This document shows, piece after piece, positions 1 through 9,033 of a DNA stretch of 64,000 bases. Position numbers and translations under genes: made by a program. Source of the stretch: Bacteroidales bacterium UBA4116 (GTDB taxonomy: Bacteria; Bacteroidota; Bacteroidia; Bacteroidales; Tannerellaceae); contig DFXE01000001.1 in NCBI GenBank assembly GCA_002381645.1, positions 63,479-127,478 on the forward strand, given 5' to 3'. Position 1 is the first letter of the stretch. Each line of letters starts with the position of its first letter. The notes under the pieces are model-generated. The model searched no databases and was not told where the DNA came from. It saw only the letters and a program-made list of their open reading frames with translations.

Positions 1-674
1 AGGCGATTCATCGGAGCTGTCAGGTCCTTACCTACTTTCATCCGCGAAGCGAACCAAATACCGAAAAACGCACCTCCCAAATGCGCGATATGTCCTCCCG
101 CATTTGATGAGGTGATCGCGAGGAAATCAAGCAGCAAAGTTCCCAAAGCCAGATATATCAGCTTAACTCTTCCTATAAATAATAAACCGATTTCATAGTC
201 TTTCCTGTAAAACGAAACGGCAAAGACAATTGCCATAACCGATGCCGATGCGCCTATCAGAGCGCTATTGGCTGCTACCGCATGAAAATATGGAAAAATA
301 TTATATGCCAGCACAAATAAAACGGCTCCTGCTATACCACCTAAAATATAGATTCCCCCTAACTGCCGTGGTGTAAAAAACTGAAGGAAAATACGCCCGA
401 ACCAATACAACCATAACATATTAAATAATATATGGAGGAAATCATAATGGGTGAACATATAGGTGAACAGGGTCCACGGTTTATACAGGACAAGGACAGG
501 AGAGGCAGGTAGCTGTAAATAGTTAAGCAAAGGAACCCCTTGTACGTTAAAAAGCAAAAAGAAAACCGCTGCTAAACGAATAAGGATAAAAACACCCAGG
601 TTTATCAATATAAATTTGGCAAGGATATTCCCGTTATGAAATGTCCGCTTCAGATTAGTAAAAATACTTTCCAT
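1..674 (-). CDS. Rhomboid family intramembrane serine protease (3' end cut by window)
   Basis: I translated this from the minus strand; 224 codons are visible and no stop is reached before the window edge, so the C-terminus is missing. It is a polytopic membrane protein that cleaves substrates within the membrane. The family signatures are present: H81 and N85 in an HxxxN motif of TM2, nucleophile Ser in GASAS (S143), and catalytic His in HIAHLGG (H198). The start at 674 lies inside the last codons of the upstream rhomboid gene, a 20-bp overlap, so the two are almost certainly co-translated. The substrate cannot be inferred. Both catalytic residues are intact, so it should be an active protease rather than a pseudo-rhomboid. 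Confidence 0.88.
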   Translation of the reverse strand, partial: MESIFTNLKRTFHNGNILAKFILINLGVFILIRLAAVFFLLFNVQGVPLLNYLQLPASPVLVLYKPWTLFTYMFTHYDFLHILFNMLWLYWFGRIFLQFFTPRQLGGIYILGGIAGAVLFVLAYNIFPYFHAVAANSALIGASASVMAIVFAVSFYRKDYEIGLLFIGRVKLIYLALGTLLLDFLAITSSNAGGHIAHLGGAFFGIWFASRMKVGKDLTAPMNR

Positions 675-1392
675 CTTTCTTTTTCCAGTAACGAAGCAAT
701 ATATATCCGAAAAGCATACCTCCCAGGTGGGCAAAGTGCGCTACGGAGTCTCCCCTAAAACTTGCTACGCCCATGAAAAGTTCAATAAAGCCATAACCGA
801 TCACAAAATATTTTGCTTTGATCGGGACCGGTATAAACATAATATAAAGCGGAATTTCAGGGAATTTCAGTCCGAAAGCCAATAAGATACCGAATACGGC
901 TCCGGATGCACCCACGGTGACAAACAGGTTGAGAAATTCGCTTTTCGACATTAACTGAACCCCGTTAAGGTTGATCATATCCTGACCGGAAAATATCACG
1001 TCACGGAGTTCAATAAGCCATACTATTTCCTGAACAAGCCCAGCCCCTATTCCGGTGACCATATAGTATATAAGGAAACGTTTGGGTCCCCAGACACTTT
1101 CAAGAACCCTTCCGAACATGTATACGGCAAACATATTAAAGAACAGATGCCCTATGGAACGGGTATCATGCATAAACATATACGATACGAACTGTATAGG
1201 ATTAAAATCCCTGGCACCCGGGAAATGTAATCCCAGCATCTGTACCAAATCTATATTCACACGGGGCAAAACAAGGCTTGCAATCCAGAAAATAACGTTT
1301 ATTATTATCAGGTTTTTTGTTACCGGAGGGATTGAATTTAAGAAGCCTGAACTGTTTTGATTCATCATTTCATCATCATTTTTGTAAGACAA
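655..1392 (-). CDS. Rhomboid family intramembrane serine protease
   Basis: A 245-residue membrane protein of the rhomboid family, with a cytoplasmic N-terminal tail of about 25 residues rich in Asn/Asp followed by six or so hydrophobic segments. The catalytic dyad is S163 in GASGAVFG and H222 in AHFAHLGG; H82 and N86 form the oxyanion-side HxxxN motif. It is the first gene of a two-rhomboid unit and its stop overlaps the start of the second copy by 20 bp. The two proteins share fold and motifs but little else, which suggests an old duplication with different substrates or a heteromeric arrangement (inference). The gene is divergent from HU, which starts about 160 bp away. Confidence 0.93.
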   Translation of the reverse strand: MSYKNDDEMMNQNSSGFLNSIPPVTKNLIIINVIFWIASLVLPRVNIDLVQMLGLHFPGARDFNPIQFVSYMFMHDTRSIGHLFFNMFAVYMFGRVLESVWGPKRFLIYYMVTGIGAGLVQEIVWLIELRDVIFSGQDMINLNGVQLMSKSEFLNLFVTVGASGAVFGILLAFGLKFPEIPLYIMFIPVPIKAKYFVIGYGFIELFMGVASFRGDSVAHFAHLGGMLFGYILLRYWKKKDGKYFY

Positions 1393-1467
1393 AGGTATAT
1401 ATATTTTGCTATTTTCTAATTAATCGGTATTAAAACATAAAAATCAAGCAAAAAAAAACTTATTTTC

Positions 1468-1498
1468 TTTGTTGTATATTAAAATAAAGCTACATTTG
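1468..1498 (+). promoter_or_regulatory. Bacteroidota-type promoter of the HU gene
   Basis: TTTG at 1468-1471 and TACATTTG at 1491-1498 are separated by exactly 19 nt, matching the Bacteroidota -33/-7 consensus TTTG-N19-21-TAnnTTTG. Transcription would begin near 1505, giving a leader of about 50 nt before the HU start at 1556. This is one of the cleanest promoters in the window. Confidence 0.8.
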
Positions 1499-1555
1499 AT
1501 GCCGATTGTGGCTATTATAAGATTTGTTTAATATAAATTAAATTTTTAAACCATC

Positions 1556-1828
1556 ATGAACAAAACAGAGTTTATTAGTGCTGTGGCTGAAAAATCCGGC
1601 TTAAGCAAAGTTGACGCAAAAAAAGCTGTTGAAGCTTTTGTAGAAACAGTTTCTGCTGAATTAAAACAAGGCGGTAAAGTTGCCCTTTTAGGTTTTGGCT
1701 CTTTTTCAGTTGCTGAAAAATCTGCACGTAAAGGTGTTAACCCTAAAACAAAACAACCAATCGACATTCCTGCACGTAAAGCTGTTAAATTTAAAGCAGG
1801 TGCTGAATTATCTGATCTTATAAAATAA
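1556..1828 (+). CDS. hup: HU family DNA-binding protein
   Basis: A 90-residue histone-like protein that binds and bends DNA as a dimer. Length and sequence match canonical HU: N-terminal helices with MNKTEFISAVAEKSGL, the conserved GFGSF turn at about 46-50, the RxGxNPxT arm motif (RKGVNPKTKQ) and a C-terminal AGxxLSDLIK helix. It is monocistronic, with a strong TAnnTTTG promoter upstream and a strong hairpin terminator 23 nt after the stop. The HU/IHF distinction is made on the lack of IHF-specific residues and on the overall match to HU. Confidence 0.96.
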   Translation: MNKTEFISAVAEKSGLSKVDAKKAVEAFVETVSAELKQGGKVALLGFGSFSVAEKSARKGVNPKTKQPIDIPARKAVKFKAGAELSDLIK

Positions 1829-1850
1829 GAAACCGTTAAGCTTTAAAAGA

Positions 1851-1888
1851 AAAAGAAGCTGTCCCATTTAGGTGGGACAGCTTCTTTT
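1851..1888. terminator. Bidirectional rho-independent terminator (HU / aquaporin)
   Basis: A perfect 16-bp stem (1851-1866 with 1873-1888) around a 6-nt loop TTTAGG. The stem ends in AAAA on the left and TTTT on the right, so it can terminate HU from the left and the convergent aquaporin gene from the right. Confidence 0.92.
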
Positions 1889-1908
1889 TGTACCATACGT
1901 TCATAAAC

Positions 1909-2571
1909 TTATTCTTCCGTATCGATAGCTTTCCATGTGAAAGCAGCAACAGCGGCTCCGATAAAAGGGGCAACAATAAACAACCATAACTGTGAAAGGG
2001 CTTCTCCGCCCTGGAATAAGGCCGGGCCTATACTACGGGCGGGGTTTACTGAAGTTCCGGTAATAGGAATACATACGATATGTATCAATACAAGTGACAG
2101 ACCGATAGCCAGGCCGGCCAGGCTACTGTTTCCGCCTTTGGATGTAGATCCTAAAACAACCATGACGAAAATAAACGTAAAAACCGCCTCCGCAACAAAC
2201 GCAGGCATCAGGTCTGAATATCCGTTTGCCCCGGTCAGGGTAGTTGTCGAACCCGAATCTTTGGCAAGGATATAAAGAATGCCCGAACCGATGATCGCCC
2301 CGATAACCTGAAACAACATATACATACCTGTGTCTTTAGCGTTCATTCTTCCGGACAGGAAAAAACCTAAGGTTATAGCCGGATTGATATGGCATCCGGA
2401 TATTTTACCGATCGTATACGCCATAGCCACGACAGATAAACCGAAAGCAAATGCAACACCTAATGTACCGACGGAAGCGAACGGTTGACCTGCACCGGCA
2501 AATACTGCGGCTCCGCAACCCATAAGAACAAGGACCATTGTCCCGAACATTTCAGCAAAATACTTTTTCAT
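1909..2571 (-). CDS. aqpZ: Aquaporin Z-type water channel
   Basis: A 220-residue MIP family channel with six membrane segments and two half-helices. The two NPA boxes are at N63-A65 and N176-A178. The selectivity filter reads F43, H164, T173 and R179, the water-specific combination of E. coli AqpZ rather than the Gly/Arg-type filter of glycerol facilitators, so water transport is the likely role. It converges on HU with a shared terminator. A TAATTTTG -7-like box on the minus strand (plus coordinates 2675-2682) could drive it with a leader of roughly 100 nt. Confidence 0.94.
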   Translation of the reverse strand: MKKYFAEMFGTMVLVLMGCGAAVFAGAGQPFASVGTLGVAFAFGLSVVAMAYTIGKISGCHINPAITLGFFLSGRMNAKDTGMYMLFQVIGAIIGSGILYILAKDSGSTTTLTGANGYSDLMPAFVAEAVFTFIFVMVVLGSTSKGGNSSLAGLAIGLSLVLIHIVCIPITGTSVNPARSIGPALFQGGEALSQLWLFIVAPFIGAAVAAFTWKAIDTEE

Positions 2572-2956
2572 TTTGTTTAAAATTAAGTAGATAATACGAT
2601 TAATATAATAAATTATTAATATCCTGCAAACGGTTAAACTAACCTACCTGATTGGAATCCGGTATTCAACAAAGCAAAATTAAAAATAAAATGTTATTTA
2701 TATGTTAATTGTAAAAAATTGTCGCAAATATATGGCTTCACCCGTTAATATGTTATATAACAATTCGGAAGATAAATTTCTTGTTTACTTATAATTATCC
2801 ACATAGATGATGGAGTTGATTCTTATTTTTTGTTTTTTTTAAAGAAATTGCATTAGGTCGTTATACTGTATTTTTGTACTTTTGTTCCTGTTTCATAAAT
2901 TGGCGGAAAATTTTCAATTCTCTCTGACTATTAAAGCCTACTACAATAATATCGAA
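2572..2956. other. Intergenic region between aqpZ and the oad operon
   Basis: 385 bp of AT-rich DNA between divergent genes. It contains the candidate aqpZ -7 box at 2675-2682 (minus) and the oad promoter at 2848-2876 (plus). An in-frame upstream ATG-less extension of oadG exists but the family alignment favours the start at 2957. I see no other coding or RNA feature. Confidence 0.6.
2848..2876 (+). promoter_or_regulatory. Promoter of the oadGAB operon
   Basis: TTG at 2848-2850 and TATTTTTG at 2869-2876 with an 18-nt spacer fit the Bacteroidota promoter. A second -7-like box, TACTTTTG, follows directly at 2877-2884 but lacks a spaced upstream element. The leader to oadG would be about 75 nt. 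Confidence 0.62.
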
Positions 2957-3238
2957 ATGGAAAACATACAATTAGGACTTTTATTAATGGTAGTCGGTAT
3001 GGCTACAGTGTTTGCGATTCTCCTGCTTGTTATCTACTTAGGGAAAGGATTAATTGCACTTGTAAACAAATATGCTCCCGAAGAAGTAATCCTGAAAAAA
3101 CAGGCGCCTGTACAGATGCAACCTGTTGCTGCACAGGCCTCCGGAGGTATTCCCAACAACACTACCGCTGCCATAGTATCTGCCATAAGCGTAATCACCG
3201 GCGGAAAAGGAAAGGTGACTAAAATTGAAAAACAATAA
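2957..3238 (+). CDS. oadG: Na+-translocating decarboxylase gamma subunit (OadG family)
   Basis: A 93-residue small membrane subunit that holds the alpha and beta subunits of the sodium pump together. It has a single transmembrane helix at about residues 6-28 (LGLLLMVVGMATVFAILLLV), then the typical polar linker with KYAPEE and a C-terminal tail. I chose the ATG at 2957 because the longer reading frame from 2882 begins with a non-ATG codon and adds residues not typical of OadG. It is 20 bp upstream of oadA and belongs to the same operon. OadG is poorly conserved, so assignment rests on its size, topology and position. Confidence 0.87.
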   Translation: MENIQLGLLLMVVGMATVFAILLLVIYLGKGLIALVNKYAPEEVILKKQAPVQMQPVAAQASGGIPNNTTAAIVSAISVITGGKGKVTKIEKQ

Positions 3239-3258
3239 TTTAAGCTATACATAAAAAT

Positions 3259-5178
3259 ATGAAAAGAGAAATCAAATTCAGTTTGGTCTTTAGAGACATG
3301 TGGCAATCTGCCGGAAAATATGTTCCTCGTGTAGACCAGCTTACCAGAGTAGCTCCTGCCATTATCGAAATGGGATGCTTTGACCGGGTTGAAACAAATG
3401 GCGGAGGATTCGAACAGGTTAATTTACTTTTCGGTGAAAACCCCAATAAAGCAGTACGCGAATGGACAAAGCCGTTCAATGATGCAGGTATACAAACACA
3501 TATGCTGGACCGTGCGCTTAACGGACTTCGCATGAGCCCAGTCCCCGATGATGTGCGTCAGTTATTTTATGCCGTAAAAAAAGCGCAGGGAACCGACATC
3601 GCACGTACGTTCTGCGGATTAAACGATGTACGTAATATCGCTCCTTCCATTAAATACGCGAAAGCTGCAGGGATGATATCGCAATGTTCGCTCAGTATTA
3701 CTCATTCACCTATCCACACAGTAGAATATTATACGAAAATGGCGCTCGAACTCATTGAGTTAGGCGCGGATGAAATCTGTATTAAAGACATGGCAGGTAT
3801 TGGCCGGCCATACTCTTTAGGCCAGATCGTGAAAAATATTAAATCCAAACACCCTGAAATTCCGATTCAATACCACAGCCATGCCGGTCCCGGCTTTAAT
3901 GTAGCCTCTATCCTTGAGGTATGTGATGCCGGTTGCGATTATATCGACGTGGGTATGGAGCCGCTTTCGTGGGGAACCGGACATGCCGACCTGCTTACTG
4001 TTCAGGCTATGCTGAAGGATGCCGGATATAAAGTACCCGAAATCAATATGGAAGCGTATATGAAAGTACGCAGCATGGTTCAGGAATTCATGGATGATTT
4101 CTTAGGTCTTTATATCAGCCCGAAAAACCGTTTGATGAATTCGCTTTTAATCGGTCCGGGACTGCCCGGTGGTATGATGGGTAGCCTGATGGCCGACCTG
4201 GAAAAGAACCTTGAAAGCATTAACAAGAACAACATAAAGAAAGGCAAACCTTTAATGACCGAGGACCAGCTTCTTATTAAGCTTTTCGATGAAGTGGCTT
4301 ATGTATGGCCGCGGGTTGGCTATCCTCCATTGGTAACACCTTTCAGCCAGTACGTTAAGAACCTGGCTATGATGAATGTGATGCAAATGGAAAAGGGTAA
4401 AGAACGCTGGAGTATGATTGCCGACGATATATGGGATATGATACTGGGCAAAGCGGGAAGATTACCCGGGCCGCTGGCTCCTGAAATTATCGAAAAGGCT
4501 AAAAAAGAAGGCCGTGAATTCTTTGAAGGTAATCCGCAGGATAATTATCCGGACGCACTGGATAAGTACCGCAAACTTATGAATGAAAAGCAATGGGAAA
4601 CAGGCGAAGACGACGAAGAGTTGTTCGAATACGCGATGCATCCGGCGCAATACGAAGCATTCCGTTCGGGTAAAGCGAAAGTAGAATTCCTTGCGGATGT
4701 TGCCAAGCGTAAAGCTGCCCAGAATGCTCCGGCGCAAGCAACGCCCCAGCCGGCGGGAAATACGGAAACTCCTGCTGTTTCATTTGCTTTACCGACTACA
4801 CCTCAGGTTATGAATGTAGATGTTAACGGTGAAAGCTACCGGGTAACCGTAAATTTCGGAGACGTTTCTGCGCCCGCAGATAAAAGCGCAACACCTGTTC
4901 CGCAACCATCTACACCTAAAACAGAAACAGCAAACAATACAGGTGCCGGTGAAGAGGTTCTTTCTCCGCTGGAAGGTAAATTCTTCCTGGTAAAAGGCAC
5001 TTCCGATACTCCTGTAAAAGTGGGTGATGCAGTGAAAGAAGGCGACATTCTGTGCTATGTAGAAGCCATGAAAACATACAATGCCGTTCGTTCGGAATTT
5101 AACGGTACCATTACTTCGATTCTTCCGTCGCCGGGCGATACCGTATCGGAAGATGATGTCTTAATGATCATTCAATAA
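3259..5178 (+). CDS. oadA: Oxaloacetate decarboxylase alpha subunit with biotin carrier domain
   Basis: A 639-residue carboxyltransferase that moves CO2 from a carboxy-acid, probably oxaloacetate, to biotin. Residues 1-290 form the TIM-barrel carboxyltransferase: metal ligands D13, H206 and H208 (QYHSHAG) and the carbamylated-Lys candidate K176 (EICIKDMAG). PYC/OADA helical region follows to about 470, then an Ala/Pro/Thr linker (about 475-575) and a biotinyl domain with EAMKT. The biotin Lys is K605, 34 residues from the C-terminus as usual. Odd points: canonical RDxHQSLLATR is FRDMWQSAGKYVPR, and the AMKM motif is AMKT. The stop shares one base with the oadB start (TAATG), so translation is coupled. 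Confidence 0.92.
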   Translation: MKREIKFSLVFRDMWQSAGKYVPRVDQLTRVAPAIIEMGCFDRVETNGGGFEQVNLLFGENPNKAVREWTKPFNDAGIQTHMLDRALNGLRMSPVPDDVRQLFYAVKKAQGTDIARTFCGLNDVRNIAPSIKYAKAAGMISQCSLSITHSPIHTVEYYTKMALELIELGADEICIKDMAGIGRPYSLGQIVKNIKSKHPEIPIQYHSHAGPGFNVASILEVCDAGCDYIDVGMEPLSWGTGHADLLTVQAMLKDAGYKVPEINMEAYMKVRSMVQEFMDDFLGLYISPKNRLMNSLLIGPGLPGGMMGSLMADLEKNLESINKNNIKKGKPLMTEDQLLIKLFDEVAYVWPRVGYPPLVTPFSQYVKNLAMMNVMQMEKGKERWSMIADDIWDMILGKAGRLPGPLAPEIIEKAKKEGREFFEGNPQDNYPDALDKYRKLMNEKQWETGEDDEELFEYAMHPAQYEAFRSGKAKVEFLADVAKRKAAQNAPAQATPQPAGNTETPAVSFALPTTPQVMNVDVNGESYRVTVNFGDVSAPADKSATPVPQPSTPKTETANNTGAGEEVLSPLEGKFFLVKGTSDTPVKVGDAVKEGDILCYVEAMKTYNAVRSEFNGTITSILPSPGDTVSEDDVLMIIQ

Positions 5179-6413
5179 TGAAGGAGATATTCAGTAATCT
5201 GTACGATATGACTGCGTTCAGCAATATTATTGCTGAACCGCAGTTCCTTGTCATGTATGCCATTGCTTTAATCTTACTTTACCTTGGCATTAAAAAAGAA
5301 TATGAACCCCTGCTGCTTGTTCCTATTGCATTCGGCGTTCTGCTTGCCAATTTCCCCGGTGGAGAAATGGGTGTAATACAGGCAGATGAGAACGGGATGA
5401 TCAATGTACATGGCGTGATGAAGAACATCTGGGAAATGCCGCTCCATGACATTGCCCACGAACTGGGCATTATGAACTTCATATATTATATGCTGATCAA
5501 GACCGGTTTTCTTCCGCCTATCATCTTCATGGGAGTGGGTGCCCTGACCGACTTTGGGCCTATGCTCCGCAACCTGCGCCTTTCCATTTTCGGGGCAGCG
5601 GCACAGTTAGGTATTTTCACCGTACTGCTTGTGGCTATCTTAATGGGTTTTACACCAAAAGAGGCAGCATCCTTAGGTATTATCGGAGGTGCCGACGGTC
5701 CTACGGCGATATTTACAACCATAAAATTAGCGCCTCACCTCTTGGGTCCGATTGCAATCGCAGCTTATTCCTACATGGCATTAGTACCGGTGATCATTCC
5801 GTTGGTCGTTAACTTATTCTGTTCCAAAAAAGAGCTTATGATCAATATGAAGGAACAGGAAAAGAAATATCCTTCTACAACGGAAATAAAAAACATGCGG
5901 GTATTGAAAATTATTTTCCCGATAGTGGTTACTATTATAGTAGCTTTGTTTGTTCCCAGTGCAGTGCCATTAATAGGAATGCTTATGTTCGGTAACCTGG
6001 TGAAAGAGATCGGTACGAATACATTCCGTCTGTTTGATGCGGCATCCAACAGTATAATGAATGCGGCAACAATCTTCCTTGGATTGTCTGTGGGAGCAAC
6101 CATGACGGCGGAAGCTTTTCTTAACTTCACCACAATCGGAATTGTAATCGGCGGATTCCTTGCTTTTGCTCTTTCTATAACGGGTGGAATTTTCTTTGTC
6201 AAACTGGTTAATTTATTTACCAAGAAGAAAATTAATCCGCTGATCGGTGCTACCGGTTTAAGTGCCGTACCTATGGCATCAAGGGTTGCAAACGATATTG
6301 CGTTGAAACATGATCCCAAAAACCATGTATTGCAATATTGCATGGCAAGTAATATATCAGGCGTTATCGGATCAGCCGTAGCCGCCGGTGTTTTGATTTC
6401 TTTCTTAGGATAA
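5178..6413 (+). CDS. oadB: Na+-translocating decarboxylase beta subunit
   Basis: A 411-residue integral membrane carboxybiotin decarboxylase that couples decarboxylation to Na+ export. The family motif with the essential Asp is GGADGPTAIFT (D173), and the second conserved region NAATIFLGLSVGATM and third region LSAVPMASR are intact, as is the C-terminal MASNISGVIGSAVAAG segment. About nine to eleven hydrophobic helices are seen. It is the third gene of oadG-oadA-oadB and starts on the last base of oadA. With oadA and oadG it forms a primary sodium pump, which fits fermentative metabolism through oxaloacetate or a methylmalonyl-type acid. Confidence 0.95.
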   Translation: MKEIFSNLYDMTAFSNIIAEPQFLVMYAIALILLYLGIKKEYEPLLLVPIAFGVLLANFPGGEMGVIQADENGMINVHGVMKNIWEMPLHDIAHELGIMNFIYYMLIKTGFLPPIIFMGVGALTDFGPMLRNLRLSIFGAAAQLGIFTVLLVAILMGFTPKEAASLGIIGGADGPTAIFTTIKLAPHLLGPIAIAAYSYMALVPVIIPLVVNLFCSKKELMINMKEQEKKYPSTTEIKNMRVLKIIFPIVVTIIVALFVPSAVPLIGMLMFGNLVKEIGTNTFRLFDAASNSIMNAATIFLGLSVGATMTAEAFLNFTTIGIVIGGFLAFALSITGGIFFVKLVNLFTKKKINPLIGATGLSAVPMASRVANDIALKHDPKNHVLQYCMASNISGVIGSAVAAGVLISFLG

Positions 6414-6437
6414 GATTATCTTTTTGGATTTTATATT

Positions 6438-6470
6438 AATCCTGTGGTAAATATTGCCACAGGATTTTTT
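6438..6470 (+). terminator. Terminator of the oadGAB operon
   Basis: A 13-bp stem (6438-6450 with 6454-6466, one G-T wobble) with a 3-nt loop and a run of T to 6470, 25 bp past the oadB stop. Confidence 0.85.
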
Positions 6471-7057
6471 ATTGTCTGATTACTCCTTAGTAAGACCGAA
6501 ACAGATCCTCTTTTATACTTGTAGGTAATCAGTAAATTTGAATAATATATAAAACCATTAATAATGTTCATTTAATCAAAACTTAAAATTAAAATAATAT
6601 TATATACTATACAATGTTCCTGAAAGTTCTTTTTAAAACAAATTTATTTATTATCCTCTGAATTAGGCACAATTGCAAGACGGTATAAGACATTTCATTT
6701 TGTTTTTTGATAGTTTCTGAATAAAAAGCGATGACTCAATCATAGATAATAATTATCCCGCATACATATCCCTGCAAAGAATGACATTTTCATATTTCCG
6801 TAATGTGCCATATGATTAAAAATAAATTGAAATACATCACCCATTAAAAGACTATATCAAATCATTTTGTATATGCCTGATTAAAGCGGGAATTTTTATT
6901 AAGCATATTATCCGGAGCAGAAGCTAAATGCCGGGAAACAGAATATTGATTTATATTTCGTGAAAAAAATGCGTCAGCACGTGGAAATCCAAAAATATTT
7001 AGTTTAATTTGTGATTTGATAGGGATATTATATCCTCATTCTAAAATGCAATTGAAT
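6471..7057. other. Long AT-rich intergenic region
   Basis: About 590 bp with no open frame of note and no convincing RNA fold. A weak -7-like box TTAATTTG is at 7004-7011 upstream of the DUF349 gene. Short runs such as AATGTTC recur but do not form an array. I see nothing else in it. Confidence 0.5.
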
Positions 7058-8986
7058 ATGACGGACACTCATGAAACTAATTTACCAATTGAAGAGAATG
7101 GTAAAATAGAAGAAACTAAAACACCGGAGACAGCACCGGCAAGTACCTCGGAAGAAACAGTTCCAAGTGAAGCACCGACTGAAGTTACTGAAACTGTAGA
7201 GACTCCTCAGGAAGAAGCACCTGAAAAAGTGGAAGAAACACCTGAAAAGACTTCTACAGAAGAAGCGCCTGCGGCAAACAGTAAGTTGACAAAGGAGGAT
7301 ATCCTGGCTAAACTTACGGAACTGGTTAATGCACCTGTAGAAAACAGCCGCAATGAGGTTGAATCTTTAAAACAGGCATTTTATAAAATTCACCGGGCTG
7401 AAGTGGACGAAATGAAAAAAGCATTTCTCGAAGGAGGTGGGGAAGAAAAAGATTTCCATGCACCCGATGATGAAACGGAAATCAAGATAAAAGAACTTCT
7501 GGGTATCTATAAAGAAAAAAGGGCTGCGTTACATGCCGAAGAAGAACAAGTAAAGGCTGCTAACTATGCGTTAAAACTTCAACTGATCGAACGCATGAAA
7601 GGCCTCACCGAAAGCCAGGATGATTTTAATAAACTATACCAGGAATTTAAAGAGATCCAGCAGAGGTGGAAAGAAGTAAAACTTGTTCCCCAGGAACATG
7701 CTAACGAATTGTGGAAAAACTATCAGATATACAGCGAACGTTTTTACGATATTATCAAAATAAACAATCAGTTCAGGGATTACGATTTCAAAAAGAACCT
7801 GGAATTGAAAACAGCTCTTTGCGAAGCTGTGGAGAAACTTGAAAATGAACCCGATGTCGTATCGGCTTTCCACCAATTGCAGAAGCTACACCAGCAATGG
7901 CGTGAAATCGGTCCGGTAGCCAGAGAGCTGCGCGAAGAACTATGGACCCGGTTCAAAACAGCTTCGACTGTTATAAATAAACGTCACCAGGAGCATTTCG
8001 AAGGGTTAAAAGCTAAAGAGCAGGAAAACCTTGAAGCGAAAACCGCTTTATGCGAGCAGATCGAAAACATAGATTACAGCCTGCTTAAAACCTTCCGCGA
8101 CTGGGAAGAGAAAAATAAGGAAGTGATCGGTTTGCAGGAGAAATGGAAAACGATCGGTTTCGCTCCAAAGAAGTATAACGTAAAAATATTCGAGCGTTTC
8201 CGCTCGGCATGCGATGTTTACTTCAGCAAAAAAAGCGAATTCTATAAAGGCATCAAAGAAGATATGGAAAAGAATCTTCAGCAAAAGATTGCTTTATGCG
8301 AAAGGGCTGAAGAACTGAAAGACAGCACAGACTGGAAAGATACGACAGATAAGATGATCGCTTTACAAAAAGAATGGAAAACGATCGGCTCTGTAGCCCG
8401 TAAACATTCCGATGCGGTATGGAAACGCTTCATCACTGCCTGCGATTATTTCTTTGAACAGAAGAATAAAAACGTTTCTTCGCAGAAAAGTGTCGAACTT
8501 ACCAATCTGGCAGCAAAAAAGGCATTAATTGAAAAGATCAATGCCCTCGACGAAAGCCTGGAATATGATGAAGCGCTTGCGACACTGAAAGAATACATGT
8601 CGGAGTGGAACGGCATCGGTTTTGTTCCTTTCAGGGAAAAAGACAAGATATACAAAGAGTATCATGAAGCAGTAGATAAGCAGTTCGACCGTTTAAAGGT
8701 AGATCAGAACGACCGTAAGATGCAGACTTTCCGCAGCAACCTGAACGATATGGCAAGCGGTGAGAAAGGAAAAGGCAAACTGTACGGCGAACGGGAGAAA
8801 CTGATGCGCACATACGACCGTATGAAAAATGAGCTGCAGACTTATGAGAACAATATCGGATTCCTTAATATCTCTTCCAAAGGGGGCGGTGGCCTGGTGA
8901 AAGAGATGGAACGTAAAATTGAAAAGCTGAAAGAAGATATGGCGCTTATCATTAAAAAGATCGACGCCATAGACGAAAACTTATAA
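7058..8986 (+). CDS. DUF349 domain-containing protein with acidic N-terminal tail
   Basis: A 642-residue protein, probably cytoplasmic. Residues 1-75 are a disordered tail rich in Glu, Thr and Pro; the rest is alpha-helical coiled coil with about five DUF349 repeats, each recognisable by a WKxIGxVxRKxxxxxWxRF-type core (WKEVKLVP, WREIGPVA, WKTIGFAP, WKTIGSVA, WNGIGFVP). The biochemical function of DUF349 proteins is not established. I placed the start at the ATG giving MTDTHETNLP; an in-frame ATG is available 12 nt upstream, and a longer frame from 7016 would need a TTG start. It has its own terminator. Confidence 0.85.
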   Translation: MTDTHETNLPIEENGKIEETKTPETAPASTSEETVPSEAPTEVTETVETPQEEAPEKVEETPEKTSTEEAPAANSKLTKEDILAKLTELVNAPVENSRNEVESLKQAFYKIHRAEVDEMKKAFLEGGGEEKDFHAPDDETEIKIKELLGIYKEKRAALHAEEEQVKAANYALKLQLIERMKGLTESQDDFNKLYQEFKEIQQRWKEVKLVPQEHANELWKNYQIYSERFYDIIKINNQFRDYDFKKNLELKTALCEAVEKLENEPDVVSAFHQLQKLHQQWREIGPVARELREELWTRFKTASTVINKRHQEHFEGLKAKEQENLEAKTALCEQIENIDYSLLKTFRDWEEKNKEVIGLQEKWKTIGFAPKKYNVKIFERFRSACDVYFSKKSEFYKGIKEDMEKNLQQKIALCERAEELKDSTDWKDTTDKMIALQKEWKTIGSVARKHSDAVWKRFITACDYFFEQKNKNVSSQKSVELTNLAAKKALIEKINALDESLEYDEALATLKEYMSEWNGIGFVPFREKDKIYKEYHEAVDKQFDRLKVDQNDRKMQTFRSNLNDMASGEKGKGKLYGEREKLMRTYDRMKNELQTYENNIGFLNISSKGGGGLVKEMERKIEKLKEDMALIIKKIDAIDENL

Positions 8987-8990
8987 ATAA

Positions 8991-9025
8991 AATTAAAGCC
9001 GTTAAAATTAACGGCTTTAATTTTT
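8991..9025 (+). terminator. Terminator after the DUF349 gene
   Basis: A perfect 14-bp stem (8991-9004 with 9009-9022), 4-nt loop AAAT, and TTTTT through 9025. It ends 8 bp before the next start codon, so the next gene may depend on read-through or on a promoter overlapping this hairpin. Confidence 0.85.
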
Positions 9026-9033
9026 ACTGAACT

